The notes under the pieces: model-generated
What the model saw: only the letters and a program-made list of their open reading frames with translations
Databases searched by the model: none
Told to the model about the DNA's origin: nothing
Shown here: positions 22,256 through 32,444 of the stretch, piece after piece
How the letters are laid out: each line of letters begins with the position of its first letter
Position numbering within the stretch: the first letter of the stretch is position 1
Position numbers and translations under genes: made by a program
Assembly (NCBI GenBank): GCA_008828725.1
Contig: MEHQ01002578.1
Coordinates: forward strand, 62,001-126,000
Source of the DNA: Saccharina japonica
Lineage: Eukaryota > Sar > Phaeophyceae > Laminariales > Laminariaceae
DNA: 64,000 bases
Direction: 5' to 3'

Positions 22256-22786
22256 ACTGTTGTCATATGTGGCAGCCATCGACGACAAAAAAACAAACAT
22301 CTGCATCGGCAGTCTCAAGTTATTGGAGATCCAAGATAATCGGGATTTATGGGCGAGGTACCTCGTCCCTATATACCAATGGCCTTGTTTTACGAGCCTG
22401 TCAAGGCTGCTTTCGATATTGTTTTTTGTGGGTCGATACCTACCATCAATAAACACATATTCTGGGTCAATGTTTGACTGTGAGTGAAATTCAACTTTTG
22501 AAAACAACAAACTACTACAGTAAAATCGAACTTCATTCTCATCGGAAGGGCAATTAATTATCAATTAGGAAAATCGGCTGATATTTGCTGTGGGCTGACA
22601 TACGGGCACACACCTCTGCGTAGAGCGAAAACGTTTGGAAGGTGCAGCTTGTGTTTCTATTGCGGCCTTGTGCTGGTAGTTTCGTACTCAACTTACAGCG
22701 CATGCAACATTATCTTATATAGGATATACCGGCAACTTCGTATTCGTTAATCGCCTTGCTGCACCCCCCGACATGATATCTCGCAG

Positions 22787-23362
22787 GATGTGGTGCCGGA
22801 CTTCTTCGATGAGGACTATCACGAGAGGGCAGGCGCGGCACTCAAGCGCGTCGACGGAATGGCGCTGTCCAACCTTCTCGCTGGGCGCGTGTTCAACTTG
22901 ATGTTCCGGGATGTTTTCGCTGACGACCTTGCGGACCGTTCCAAGGATCTGGTGGAGGAGGTAAGGGGCTACATGCAAATGGTGTTACGGAAGCTGTTCG
23001 AGCGAGAATGCGCCCAGTACCCGGCCCTGCTGAAGGAGATCGACACGACGCTGATGGACGAGTTCATGGACTCCAAGGAAAGCAAGGCCATGGAAACGAT
23101 ATCAAATATCATCAAGGCTGAACTGGGATGGGTGTTCACGCAGGATTCCTTGTACTCGGAGACGGTTAGCAGCGTTCAGAAGATGGTGGACTCTGTCAGA
23201 ACCGGCTTGATCAAGGCTAAGGCTGTCGCGGCCCACGATGCCCAGTATGAGTGCGACAACGCCAGCCCCGCTCAAGCTTTGGGTAAAGTGCCCATCGAGT
23301 TCATGAGGAGAATCACCAGCTGCGACAGCAATTGCGACGAGTTCACCATTTGCAGCCTACAG
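22787..23362 (+). CDS. Dynamin-like GTPase, second stalk exon
   Basis: A 192-residue exon follows TCTCGCAG and begins DVVPDFFDEDYHERAGAAL. Long amphipathic helices fit the dynamin stalk (middle domain). They include LAGRVFNLMFRDVFADDLA, then LVEEVRGYMQMVLRKLFE and ECAQYPALLKEIDTTLMDEF. The last two match the region before the L4-type loop, where 'v..Yl...l......P.L...i' is typical. It ends EFTICSLQ before GTTAGC in phase 0. The frame stays open through the next 174-bp intron (exactly 58 codons without a stop), so intron retention would still be translatable. The internal GAGGTAAGG at 22959 resembles a splice donor, but the protein runs continuously across it. Confidence 0.82.
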
Positions 23363-23536
23363 GTTAGCGAAGCTTCACGCCTCCCCTTGTTGACTTTATT
23401 CAGGGTGTTGTATTTGTGGCTTTGTGGGGGTTCGTGTTATGATGTTACAGTAGAGTTGATTGACGTTCTACGCGCGAGTGTATACTGTAAACACCCACAG
23501 CAGCTGAACATCGATGATGGTCGTTCTCATTCACAG

Positions 23537-23911
23537 CTCGTGTCGCCGCCCTGCTTCGTCGCTCAGGTAACTCTCTTCGCCTACACAGATGTAGCCTGCA
23601 GGCACCTATTCGACGCCATACCTAAGCAGGTCCACCTGTTTCTCGTGGACAGCATCTGCGACGAATTCATGGTGTGGATGCTGGAGAGGGCTACGCCGAG
23701 GGACCTAGACATGTGGCTTGCCGAAGACAACCAGTCCAGGCGGACACGTGTAGAGACAAAGCGCGCACTTGGCCAGTTCCAAAAGGGAATGTCGATTCTC
23801 AAGGCCGCGCGCGTAAGGGGCCCTTTCGAGGACGACGCAACTTACCGAGAGCCAATGGGGAGGTCTCAGAAGGGAAAACGGTGCAAGCTAGGCGATGAGG
23901 CATGGGCATGA
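23537..23911 (+). CDS. Dynamin-like GTPase, GED (C-terminal) exon
   Basis: The exon follows CATTCACAG and reads LVSPPCFVAQVTLFAYTDV, then CRHLFDAIPKQVHLFLVDSI and MLERATPRDLDMWLAEDNQS. It continues through LGQFQKGMSILKAAR and a basic tail to TGA at 23909-23911. The pattern 'Y...v.r...d.iPk.i..flv......l...ll' is the GTPase effector domain, which folds back on the G domain and stalk. A GTAAGG at 23813 on a codon boundary could be a donor that replaces the last 33 codons with another exon. The paralogous fragment at 27618-27935 shares the exon start, including the residues before the Tyr, which supports this acceptor. Confidence 0.82.
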   Translation, partial: LVSPPCFVAQVTLFAYTDVACRHLFDAIPKQVHLFLVDSICDEFMVWMLERATPRDLDMWLAEDNQSRRTRVETKRALGQFQKGMSILKAARVRGPFEDDATYREPMGRSQKGKRCKLGDEAWA

Positions 23912-24412
23912 GCATACGCTCATGCATCTGCGTAGTCCGCGTCAGAAAGCTGCTACTGCTGCTGTAGTCATGGCGCTATATATAGTGACTACTACACCCG
24001 GTATTTCCACCCGTAATGATGGCTTGGCAGGTTGTGACCGGGGTACAAAGGGGTGTAGTACGTGAAGCGGATGTCATGGACATGACGATGTCGAAAGTTT
24101 CCGTGTCAAAACATGTCTGTGGACCTTTCGCGCGTTGTTTTGCCGATTTCTTAACTGGGTCCAACACCCCCCGAGCTATTCACGATCGCCTCTTCTGCTT
24201 CTACTTTCACTAGGGCGGCGGTTTTAGATGCATTTGAAGGCAGGCATTGACTTTGGTGTGTACTCTGGGCAGAAGGCGGGCCAGCTGCCTTTTGGACCTT
24301 GAGTACCCTGAAAGGTGCTGCGCGTTTCTTCTGGGACTTGTGATGCTTCTTTGCAACCACCACGTGTCCGGGGGGCGAGGAAAAGCAAGACTTCTATTGC
24401 GGGGGTAACAGT
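23912..24412. other. 3' flank of the dynamin-like gene
   Basis: No repeat family or clear polyadenylation signal is recognised directly after the stop. A weak minus-strand coding candidate lies at 24151-24363. Confidence 0.4.
24151..24363 (-). CDS. Small basic hypothetical frame, doubtful
   Basis: A 70-residue minus-strand frame starts with VAKKHHKSQKKRAAPFRVL and continues with an Ala/Ser-rich part ending SSGGVGPS. The Lys-rich start and the lack of repeats make it more protein-like than other short frames here. It opens with GTG, has no recognised family, and no splice partner is evident. It could be an exon of an unseen gene, a retrocopy fragment or chance. No function is proposed. Confidence 0.2.
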   Translation of the reverse strand: MVVAKKHHKSQKKRAAPFRVLKVQKAAGPPSAQSTHQSQCLPSNASKTAALVKVEAEEAIVNSSGGVGPS

Positions 24413-24509
24413 ACCATACTAAACACTAGTAAATAGGACCTACGGTACAGACAAACACCTACATGTATTCCTGTTTTTACGAACAACATTTGGTCCTATT
24501 TACTATGGT
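24413..24509. mobile_element. Hairpin MITE family D, copy 1
   Basis: About 97 bp with inverted ends ACCATACTAAACACTAGTAA and GTCCTATTTACTATGGT and an interior with GGACCTACGGTA and ACAACATTTGGTCC. The same hairpin recurs at 50501, 51781 and 63343. Confidence 0.75.
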
Positions 24510-24652
24510 CCTCCGTGATAACAAGAAGGCCTCTTCGACAAGTCACCATGTAGGGCATCAGGTTGGGGGAATGGAAGATATGGCAACGGCAAAAAAAGCA
24601 GTTTTGTTTCGGCGAAGCGAACGGTGCTGTAGTCTTTTTTATTTGGTGTGTT

Positions 24653-24901
24653 GACGCGTGCTACGGTAGAGGTAGCGCTTTTTGGCTTAATCGTTTTCTG
24701 AACGATCGGGCTCCTTAACCCAAATTCGTCGGACTTTCAGTCATTTTTGTGACGAATACTATTTCAGAGTATACTTCGTTCATGAGATTTCTCATCCGGC
24801 AACATGTTCATTTTCCTCCAAAAGCATTTGTTCGGTGAGGTATGACGCTCCTTAAGTGAGGCTCAGAAAAAACGTGGTGCGCCTCTATCGCAGCATGCGT
24901 C
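24653..24901 (+). mobile_element. MITE family A copy
   Basis: GACGCGTGCTACGGTAGAGG ... GGGCTCCTTAACCC ... GCCTCTATCGCAGCATGCGTC. About 249 bp. It splits or borders a local GCGAAGCGAACGGTGCTGTA repeat seen at 24611, 24901, 24944 and 25297. Confidence 0.75.
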
Positions 24902-25400
24902 GAACGGTGCTGTAGTATTGTTTTATTTAGTGTGTTTCGGCGAAGCGAATGGTGCTGTAGTAGTTTCAGTAGTGGACAAAGCATGATAGTAGACCTTCCT
25001 AAGGTAGTTATTTAGGCACTCTGATTGGCTAAGGGTGTGTTTTACGCGGCTCAATCAACTTGGACTCTTTCCCAGCCACAGCATCCCGAGTCAACCTAGA
25101 GTATTTCCAAGCTCAGCATCCACGCCGGCCGAGTCAACCTAGAGTCTGACCAAGCACAGTATCCCAGTACTGACCACTGGCATATAGGGTTAGGGTTCTG
25201 GTCGGAGGGTCGGCTTCAGGCGCCAAGCACAAAACCCCCGTAAACATCTACTATCAAGGTTTGTCCACCCCTCAGGAGTTTTATTTAGTGTCTTTCGGGT
25301 TAAGCGAACGGTGCTGTAGTAGTTTTTATTTCGACTTCCGGCTTTCCTCTGGCCCCAGGTACCGGGTCTTGATGTAAAACTGCATTGGGTACGAACGTAT
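24902..25400. repeat. GAACGGTGCTGTAGTA repeats and AGAGT..CCAAGC direct repeats
   Basis: GCGAAGCGAAYGGTGCTGTAGTA occurs several times. Between them, GTCAACCTAGAGT followed by CCAAGCNCAGNATCC is repeated at about 25060-25165. No gene is recognised. Confidence 0.5.
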
Positions 25401-25401
25401 T

Positions 25402-26150
25402 TTACTCAGAATAGTGTTGGCAGTGTGACCAGGGCCAGATTATCCCACAACACGTAGTGTGTGTATGCCACACAAGGTTTCGAGCACCCTTAAATACGAA
25501 GAATTGGTTCGCTGCCTTGTGTCTAAACACTGCTGTAAAACAATTTATGAAACCGTTACATACGAGTATGGATACTGGTGGAAATTGATGAAGAAGTTGA
25601 TACTGAAAGCATGGGCTCCATTGAGCCCGTCGCGACCAATACGTTAGGCACGTGTAAAATGGATAGTTAATAGGCGACGTGCATGGTAGACGGGAAAGAG
25701 GCTGACGCGATCGCGGTGGGCGAATGTGTCGTGACTGAAAAACGGGCATATTCGACCCCATCCGATACGATTCGTTAGGCAGGTGATATTTGCAGTGCAT
25801 CATGAGTGCTCGTCGAGAGAGCGTGCCATTGTGAAGCGACTCGTAGATTTCACGGTGGGACTAAAACTGGCTCTGTTCGGGCCTGAGACCCTGTTAACTG
25901 GGCTTGGATGTTATGCTGCATCGATGTTGACTGGTGGTACTGGTGGTTTGATTGAATTAGGGAGTAGCATAATACGTCGGGCGTTAGGCAAGTAACGATG
26001 CAGGATGAAGAACGAATGCTCTACATTTATTTGTGACATTTGTGGTGTCCGGAGATATATCCTGGGTTGCAAGTTCACGGGTCTATTCCTGGTACGAAGG
26101 TATGCATATTCATGCTCGAACCGTAGCATGCAGACGTCGTTAGAAACTTA
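25402..26150 (+). other. Unassigned stretch with two short + strand frames
   Basis: Frames at 25459-25647 (62 aa, with YEYGYWWKLMKKLILKAW) and 25783-25995 (70 aa, with a hydrophobic stretch LALFGPETLLTGLGCYAASM) each finish at or near a repeated CGTTAGGCANGT motif (25640, 25770, 25980). The second could span a membrane. Neither has a family match I recognise, nor splice sites. They may be remnants of a duplicated unit. Confidence 0.25.
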
Positions 26151-26159
26151 GCAACACCG

Positions 26160-26906
26160 GCGATTGCTTTCCATGCGATGTTTACCCCTCTAATTTGATC
26201 GTGTGATATTGATCTGAGTTCATCTCCCCAAAACTTAACCGGGTGTGCAGTGATGCTGGCCCCGAGCTCTTGCTGGATTCAAGGCTGTACACAGGTAGGT
26301 GTGCGTGTACATTGCTTCAGTTTTGGTGACTCGCGTTCTTTTCGTGAGGATATCACACAATGGTGAATATTTTGTTTTTGAGCTCGTTCGGTTTGCCCCC
26401 TCGAAGGACAATTGTTCATTCAATGTAGACAGCGGGAAGCGAGTAGACTAGCCTGTGTGTTCGTCGGCACCATGTCGATGACGCGACGCGATTCAACAAT
26501 CCAATGTTGCCATGGGGGTGAGAGATGAGAGAGCTCAGAGCGCGTCGGTGCCGAATCTTTCGACCGTGTACACCGCGAGTGACCTATATTTTGGAGGCGC
26601 AACGTTTTGTTGGATACTGAGTCGGCGTCATATATTCCATACCCCAAAGCGTGCCTCTCTTTGGTACCCGTGCCAATGCCTTTTCTTGCTACAAGTCCTT
26701 CACGCCCTCACTTCGCCGGCATCTCTACAAGGAACACAACGACCTCGGTATCATCACCACGTGCTCGTTAGGAGCACAGCACAGGTGATCGGGACTCCCC
26801 CATTACACAATGTGGGCGTAAACAATATTTGAGGGGATATGGGACCATGTAGTAAAGCTCTCAAAGCACCGACAGCCTCTCGATTCGGTACGGCTAATTG
26901 TGATTG
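26160..26906. other. No recognised feature
   Basis: No exon, RNA gene or repeat family was identified. Short frames overlap on both strands without coding character. Confidence 0.4.
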
Positions 26907-27162
26907 GACGCATGCTATCTCAAGGTAAAGATGTACCATTTGTTTTCGAGGTTAGTCACTTGAGGACCTGTATACTCCACCCGAAACGCATAATAGTATC
27001 ATACCCGATTAACAATACCATGGCCTAACGATACAACGAAACATGTTGCAGAAAAAAAACGAAATTCCGTCGATTTTGGGTTAAGGAGCCTTTTTATAAG
27101 TCATTCAGAAACCGTTTCGGCCAAAATAAGGTATACCTTATACCTCTATCGTACCATGCGTC
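26907..27162 (-). mobile_element. MITE family A, reverse orientation
   Basis: It begins GACGCATGCTATCTCAAGG, has the reverse interior (TTTGGGTTAAGGAGCC, GGCCTAACGATACAACG) and ends CCTCTATCGTACCATGCGTC. Confidence 0.65.
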
Positions 27163-27617
27163 GGCGACATTGTCCAATGCCTCACCAGGATATTATTACG
27201 CCCTCATTGTGCAGGGGGGACCTGTGAGGGTGTATTTCGGATAAAACAATGCTCCTGGTCAGCCAGCCCCACGCCAAGAAAAGACGAGAGCCGACGGCTG
27301 GTCAATTTGGCATTTCAAAACCCTAGCGGTGGAAAGGGCGATCATGGTAATGTTTCAAACCAACGCACGGGAGACTGCCTACATATGTCTTCGTTCGTTG
27401 ACACTACCCCTTTTCCTGCGTCGCCACGCCCATGTACCTCATTGGTTAAATGCCCCCATCCATCCTTAATAAGGGCAATCTATGTTTGTCACGATGTGGA
27501 AAAACGAAAATTCGTTATGACGCTAAATAAAGTGAGGCCAGAATAACCAATTCATGACTTAGAACAGACAGAAGTGAGCAAGTGCCCGCGTGTCCGTATC
27601 GTGTTTTTCTCCGCAGT
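27163..27617. other. No recognised feature
   Basis: Nothing supportable was found between the MITE and the GED fragment. Confidence 0.35.
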
Positions 27618-27935
27618 TTACGCTCCTGTAGTATTGTTCCTAGCTCTCGGCAACGCGCGCGCGGCAATTAGCAATGCCAACCCCTCTTTAAGCTTTTCAA
27701 GCGTATCCGTTGTCTGCGTTCGTGTCTGCCTAGACCTCTTATCTTCGGCGAGCCAATGCTCTAGGTCCGTCGGCGTACTACCCTTTTCCAGCATCCACTC
27801 CATGAATTCCCCGCAGATGCTGTTCTCAAGAAACAAATGGACCAGTTTAGGTACAGCATCGAACATGTGCCTGCAGATTACATCGGTGTAGGCAGAAATA
27901 TTGACCTGGGCGACGAAGGAGGACGGCGGGACGAA
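27618..27935 (-). pseudogene. Dynamin GED fragment on the minus strand (paralogue)
   Basis: Read on the minus strand, TTTTCAG is followed by an open frame FVPPSSFVAQVNISAYTDVI, then CRHMFDAVPKLVHLFLENSI, MEWMLEKGSTPTDLEHWLAE and LEKLKEGLALLIAAR, ending in TAA. It aligns along its whole length with the GED exon at 23537 at roughly 60 percent identity by eye, including the acceptor site. No stalk or GTPase exon for it is seen upstream (27936-30000). It is probably an orphan fragment of a second dynamin gene, moved or left behind, with an intact frame. Confidence 0.75.
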
Positions 27936-27971
27936 CTGAAAATTAGTTTGTGGACGGATAGCGCGACGAAG

Positions 27972-28218
27972 GACGCGTGCTACGGTAGAGGTGGCACTTT
28001 TTGGCTGAATCGTTTTCTGAACGATCGGGCTCCTTAACCCAAATCCGTCGGACTTTCATTTTTGTGACGAACAATGTTTCAGAGTACACTTCGGCCATAG
28101 TATTTCTCATCCGGCAGCACTTTTATTTTCCTCCAACATCATTTTTTCGGTGAAGTATGACGCTCCTTAAGTGAGGAGCTAAACAAAAACATGGTACACC
28201 TCTATCGTAGCATGTGTC
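27972..28218 (+). mobile_element. MITE family A copy
   Basis: GACGCGTGCTACGGTAGAGG ... CGGGCTCCTTAACCCAAATC ... CCTCTATCGTAGCATGTGTC. It closely resembles the copy at 24653. Confidence 0.75.
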
Positions 28219-28451
28219 AGCACCATGGCAGCATGTTATGTGTGACATTGCTGTTCGACGGGTGCCCTTTCCGATGTGAAATCTACAGCCAATAGCGGCA
28301 ACGTAGCGGTCGTTTAGCGTACGAAGTAATCTCGTATCGAGAATGTCTTCCCGGGATCACTATACTCGTAGCGAGAGCCACACGGGTCCCAAGGTATCTG
28401 TGTGTGTTACACGGTTGCGGTCTGCAGGCTCATCCACAAGTAAAACCTGCT

Positions 28452-28705
28452 GACGCATGCTACGATAGGAGTGCACCTGCATAAAGGACATTTTTTTCAG
28501 GGTGGTCACTTGAGGAGTTCAATACTAGTAGCAAGTCACCCGAAAAAATTGGTTTTGGAGGAAGCTAAAAAGTGCTACTCGATTAACAATCCCACCGCCT
28601 AGGTATGGAATGAAACATTCTGCAACACGGTAATAACCTTCAGACGATTTCGGGGTAAGGAGCTCCCTCATTCAGAACCAAAATATGCCTAAAAGGGCTA
28701 ATCCC
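28452..28705 (-). mobile_element. MITE family A, reverse orientation, right end eroded
   Basis: It starts GACGCATGCTACGATAGGAG and has GGGTGGTCACTTGAGGAG, CTACTCGATTAACAATCCC and TTTCGGGGTAAGGAGCTCC. The right TIR has decayed. Confidence 0.6.
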
Positions 28706-28915
28706 CGCCTGGCTACGATACCGCAAAACGGTTACCGGTACCGGTACCGGTACCATACTGGTACTCATTGATGAAACCCCGAGGGTCGCACCGCAAGTGC
28801 TGCAAGTGCTTCGCCAGTACCGGTACCGGTATCGGTACTAGTAGCAGGGGTTTGACACACGGCGGACGTAGTAGACGTGATAACGTTAGTGCCAGTACCG
28901 TCTCTATCACAGCAC
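28706..28915 (+). repeat. GGTACC-rich dispersed repeat, partner at 15695-15900
   Basis: Same order of blocks as at 15695, with an expanded GGTACCGGTACCGGTACC run at both ends of the central block. Divergence is mostly in run length. Confidence 0.7.
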
Positions 28916-29058
28916 CTGGATTCATTTTAGGTTTTCAGGTTAAGCGGGTTGTTGGATTAGCTGTGGAAGGGTTGGTCGTCCATCATGGGCGAAGAAAAAA
29001 CGGTCGTCGTTCTCGCGACGTCACACATAAGTGATGGAACGCTGTTTGTTGCGACATA

Positions 29059-29364
29059 TCATAGCGACGAATGCTCACGTAAGTGTGCGCGGGGAATGCC
29101 GAACAGTACATCAACCATGTTAGTTGGAAAACGTACAAAGGAGTAGGTTTTAACACGTGCAGCAAGAGTAGGTTTCAACCCTGCTATTGGGTATTCCAAC
29201 TTGATGGCATCTAGTAACTTTGACCTTGCCACCTCCATCGAGGGGGTCGTCCTAAGGAGAAAGTAGGGCTCCACGAAATCGCTGATCGGTGACATAGCCG
29301 CCTGTAGCGAGCAGGCCGCAGCAGAAGTCCAACGTGCTACGGCAATATGCCGGTAGGGCGGCAC
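29059..29364 (-). CDS. Hypothetical minus-strand frame, doubtful
   Basis: A 101-residue minus-strand frame has mixed, non-repetitive composition (YRHIAVARWTSAAACSLQAA, PISDFVEPYFLLRTTPSMEV, LLDAIKLEYPIAGLKPTLAA). No family is recognised, and no splice partner or promoter is apparent. It lies between repeats, so it could be an eroded transposon-protein fragment or chance. Confidence 0.2.
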   Translation of the reverse strand: MPPYRHIAVARWTSAAACSLQAAMSPISDFVEPYFLLRTTPSMEVARSKLLDAIKLEYPIAGLKPTLAARVKTYSFVRFPTNMVDVLFGIPRAHLREHSSL

Positions 29365-29789
29365 ACGCTGAGCTTGTAGATGTGTGGAATAATCAACTGC
29401 CGCCTCGAATACAAGGAATTCGGTAAACTAAAACTACCAGGCAGTCAATGATCGTTTGGTCGAGGTGGCCCCTTGAAGATAAATTACCACATAAACAAAA
29501 TGACAAGTTTCGTCAACATCGACGAACGCCAATCGTCAAAGCTCGTCTAAATATCTGAGCCAGCTTGCCCCTTACACGATCGACGCCGAGAGCAGGAGGG
29601 GTAAGTAGCCTCCCTTGCATAGTCTCGTACAGGTGCCGGGGTGTGGGCATAAACTATACTCCGACAACCTCTCAGAGTCTGTTTTTAGAACGCGTCATGG
29701 TTTTGCTAGATTGTTCAATGTCTCCACAAGGAGCTGTTTACGTTCACATTGCGCAAGCGGGGGGGGGGGGGGTCCCTGCCACATGAATA

Positions 29790-30010
29790 GTACCCGGTAT
29801 CCTGGTATCCTGTAGGATTCGTGCGTATCCTGTTGCCTGTATCCTGCGTCCCGGATCCTGCATCCTGCCATCCTGTATACGATGTCTTGTGTTCTGTATC
29901 CGGTGTCCTCTACGTCGTGTATTTTGTACATTGTCCCCTGATACCCTGCATCATGTACCCTGTATCCTTGTGCTACAACTGTATCCTGTATCCTGTCGTA
30001 CCCTTAATAG
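29790..30010 (+). repeat. TATCCTG minisatellite, copy 1
   Basis: Degenerate TATCCTGTATCCTGC and GTATCC units run for about 220 bp just upstream of the gene's 5' module; the equivalent is at 37383-37610. Poly-G of 14 bases lies at 29759-29772. Confidence 0.75.
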
Positions 30011-30298
30011 CTGTAATCTGTAAGTTTCAACGTTAAGAAAACGCGGCGGGATTGGTGCCGGTTGGCTGAAAGGGAATGTTTTTTCGCTGACTGTTGACCG
30101 GTACACCCATACGCATGGTGGTTTGATCGTTTGACCGAGTCCTTCGGTTCGGCAAGCATGCAAGCACAATTCGTCGCAGAGGCGCCTCAACCACAGTCTC
30201 TCTCGTGGCAGGCCAGGCACAAGGCGCCTTGCTCTTGGGGCTACACGCGCTGTGTCCGATAGGGCTCGCATGTTCAACGACAATCCATACGCTACGAG

Positions 30299-30305
30299 TA
30301 TATAG
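30299..30305 (+). promoter_or_regulatory. TATA-like box, 5' module copy 1
   Basis: TATATAG lies about 85 bp before the ATG at 30389 in an otherwise GC-rich stretch. The equivalent is at 37887. A core-promoter role is inferred only from sequence and spacing. Confidence 0.4.
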
Positions 30306-30388
30306 CCGTTGGCCCGGAGGAGACAAAGAGATAACCACGGCACCCCGCCCCTGCCGCACCGAGAGCTACTCGAACACAACGAACAAAC

Positions 30389-30474
30389 ATGACTCATGAT
30401 GAACCGGTGGAGCTATTGAGCGTCGAGCTGACGAGCTCCGGGCTGGAGAACACGTTGCAGCAGCTAGCGGACAG
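30389..30474 (+). CDS. Coiled-coil gene, exon 1 (start), copy 1
   Basis: ATG in the context ACAAACATGA opens MTHDEPVELLSVELTSSGLE, followed by NTLQQLAD and two bases of the next codon before GTGAGG (phase 2). The heptad-like Leu spacing matches the later exons. The start is chosen because a TATA-like box lies upstream and no acceptor gives a longer open frame. The exon sequence is identical in copy 2, but the donor is stronger here (GTGAGG against GTGGGG). Confidence 0.6.
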
Positions 30475-32440
30475 GTGAGGGTGAGATGAGCGTTGCCGGC
30501 GCAAGGCCCAACGAATATGTGTGGAAACATTACACGAGCAGGACACTGCTGCATTTAGATTTGCAGTTACTGCTGTAGTTATTGTACCTGTGGGCTAACC
30601 GCATCGTTTGATGTTGCTGCTGCCCCTTTGGGACTTCAAGGGGGAGAGGTGTCCGAAGCGAGTGACGAATACACCGTCCGCTACACGGCACCAGCATAAG
30701 GAGGCATGCGGCTGATAAATAGGGTGTGCACCGAGTTTTGTGGGGTGAATCGGAAATTTCCGACCCACGCACCGCATGATACGCCCCAGACATTGTAGTT
30801 TTGGTGGCTATACACCTGGATCACAACACATGTAAAAACTGTTCCAGGTAGTCAGCTGTGTGATCGTTATGCTTACTCGTAGGCATGTGTCTTGTTTGTA
30901 CGGACTTCGTACTGTGTGCACCCAACGTAGAGATAGGATAAGTGGGATTGGACGTGGTAGAGGTGATGCTTGTCTATAATACAAGGGGACCTCCACACCG
31001 AGATATATCGAAATCGGTCCGGCATAAGAGAACCTCCGGCTTGATCTCTCATGACCCACGGAATGTACTGTGTCAAAACTGTGCCATGACCAAAATTATA
31101 GCACGACAGGGTGAATAACTTGACATTGTCAGAGTTTGACCGGCGGACCAGATAGTATTATCATAACTTGATAGTATCGTGGGCCGGAGTTATGGCCGAA
31201 TATATACTGTGCATGTATGTATGTGCAATGTGCTACAGTACACCAAACTTACACGTACTCGTAGTATGGGCATGTTCGTAGCGCGAGCGCGCGCGGATGT
31301 GTGGAGTTAGAGTTTGGAGACGGCGACGGCGTAGTAAACGTTAGGGTCTGATCGTGACGCTAACCGTGATAACCGAGGGCACTGCTGAAACTGCCATGAG
31401 GACACACACTCCTTCAAAAACTGTCGCCATTCGTTTCTTAACGCGAGCAGACTTTAAACCCTAACCTTGGTAGCACTTCGGTGTGGTAAGCCGCGTCCTA
31501 CAGCGCTACTCGTATAGTTTTGGCAGGCAGGCTACTGCGGGCAGCTGTTCGACGTGACGGATGCTCCCAGTAACGAACGCACCGGGATACCGGAACTGCA
31601 GTGGTACTGCTGCCATGAGAAAAAACAAGAGGGGACTGTGAAGGGTGTACTGTTCAATGATGTGGCCGCGGTTTGCCCCCTCCCACGTGCACGTGCACAG
31701 CCAATGGCATTTTGGTGGCAGTGCCCATAGGCTTCCATTAACTGTCATGGGGTTTCATAGAGTACCTGGCAGCCTTTGCCACATCGGCACATCGAATGGA
31801 AAGCCAAAGTTGGATAGGCGAGGCAAGCCTGTGAAGCCGCTAACGGCATGGATGATCCCGTTACACTGCCGCCGTTACTGCAGTACACCTGTAAGCATGC
31901 CAGTAGACTCTACGATAGAGGTGTGTGTTTCCCATTTACAGCAACCTCGGTCAGCCGCGGGTTCAAGCTGTGACTCATTAGTGGCATATACGGAAGGCCC
32001 AAAAATGAAAATGGTTGTGTCGGTCGGAAACGATTGGGTAGTGTATTCCCACTTCTGCAGGCCGTATATTCATAGCGCGTGCAGGCTACTGCAGTTATAA
32101 GACTTACATTGGGCAGGAAATTTCTTAATATTTTACCAGTACGACTAACCCAACGGACTAATGCCTTAACAACATTGCGTCGTCGGCAAGACATGGGTTG
32201 CAGTAGTGGTCGTGAGTCTGAATCTCACGTCCATCATGAAAAACGTTTTGTTTTTAGAGAATTTCCTCACAACGAACTAAGATCCCCACACTATACGCGT
32301 CTTCCGCAAGGTGCGTGTGCTGTGATTGTGTCGGACATCGGATCAAAAGTTTCGATACATCCAAATATCGAAATTTCGATACATCGTGTCGAACGTGGTT
32401 TGTTCTCAAGCCCCTGGCACTCCCCGTGTTTTGTTTTACT
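30475..32440 (+). other. Intron 1 of copy 1, no internal feature recognised
   Basis: Duplicated almost exactly at 38063-40033. Frames on both strands are conserved between copies only because the duplication is recent; they carry no coding signature. Confidence 0.5.
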
Positions 32441-32444
32441 TTAT

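Larger units (their letters stand above)
19189..22575. mobile_element. Outer inverted ends enclosing the palindrome-packed transposon
   Basis: CGATTTTCCTAATTGAG at 19189 and its inverted partner CAATTAGGAAAATCG ending at 22575 are followed inward by TTGCCTTTCCGACGAGA and TCTCATCGGAAGGGCAA, about 40 bp of imperfect TIR. The element at 19301-22255 sits inside, so this may be a transposon within a transposon or one element with long compound ends. Confidence 0.45.
11353..22786 (+). other. Intron 2 of the dynamin-like gene (11.4 kb, repeat-filled)
   Basis: It joins GIMQ (phase 0) to DVVPDFF (phase 0). It starts GTTGGT and ends ATATCTCGCAG. Inside are a direct repeat, an AATTGG minisatellite block, a TA-flanked element, a nested transposon complex at 19189-22575 and several unassigned stretches. 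Confidence 0.7.
8437..23911 (+). other. Dynamin-like gene span (Mx/DRP-type, no PH or PRD)
   Basis: The exons at 8437-9315, 11092-11352, 22787-23362 and 23537-23911 all meet at codon boundaries (phase 0) and give about 697 residues: GTPase, stalk (two exons) and GED. That order and length fit Mx-like or DRP-like proteins rather than classical dynamin, because no PH or proline-rich region follows. Introns are 1776, 11434 and 174 bp; the second is filled with nested transposons. The P-loop Ser-to-Pro change and the upstream in-frame TAG raise the possibility of a decaying gene. Against that, about 690 codons lack any stop and all six splice junctions are intact. Confidence 0.75.

Noticed and set aside
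22959..22964. GTAAGG inside the second stalk exon as a real donor.
   Set aside because: The dynamin stalk sequence continues uninterrupted and in frame across it, with conserved-looking helix residues on both sides.
25630..25995. GTTAGGC resembles the integron attC core.
   Set aside because: No matching inverse core or imperfect palindrome precedes it, no integrase is present, and the context is eukaryotic intergenic DNA.
29951..30397. 148- and 108-residue minus-strand frames conserved at 37551-37985.
   Set aside because: Their conservation is explained by the recent segmental duplication, and they overlap the upstream region and start exon of the + strand gene; no independent coding signal.
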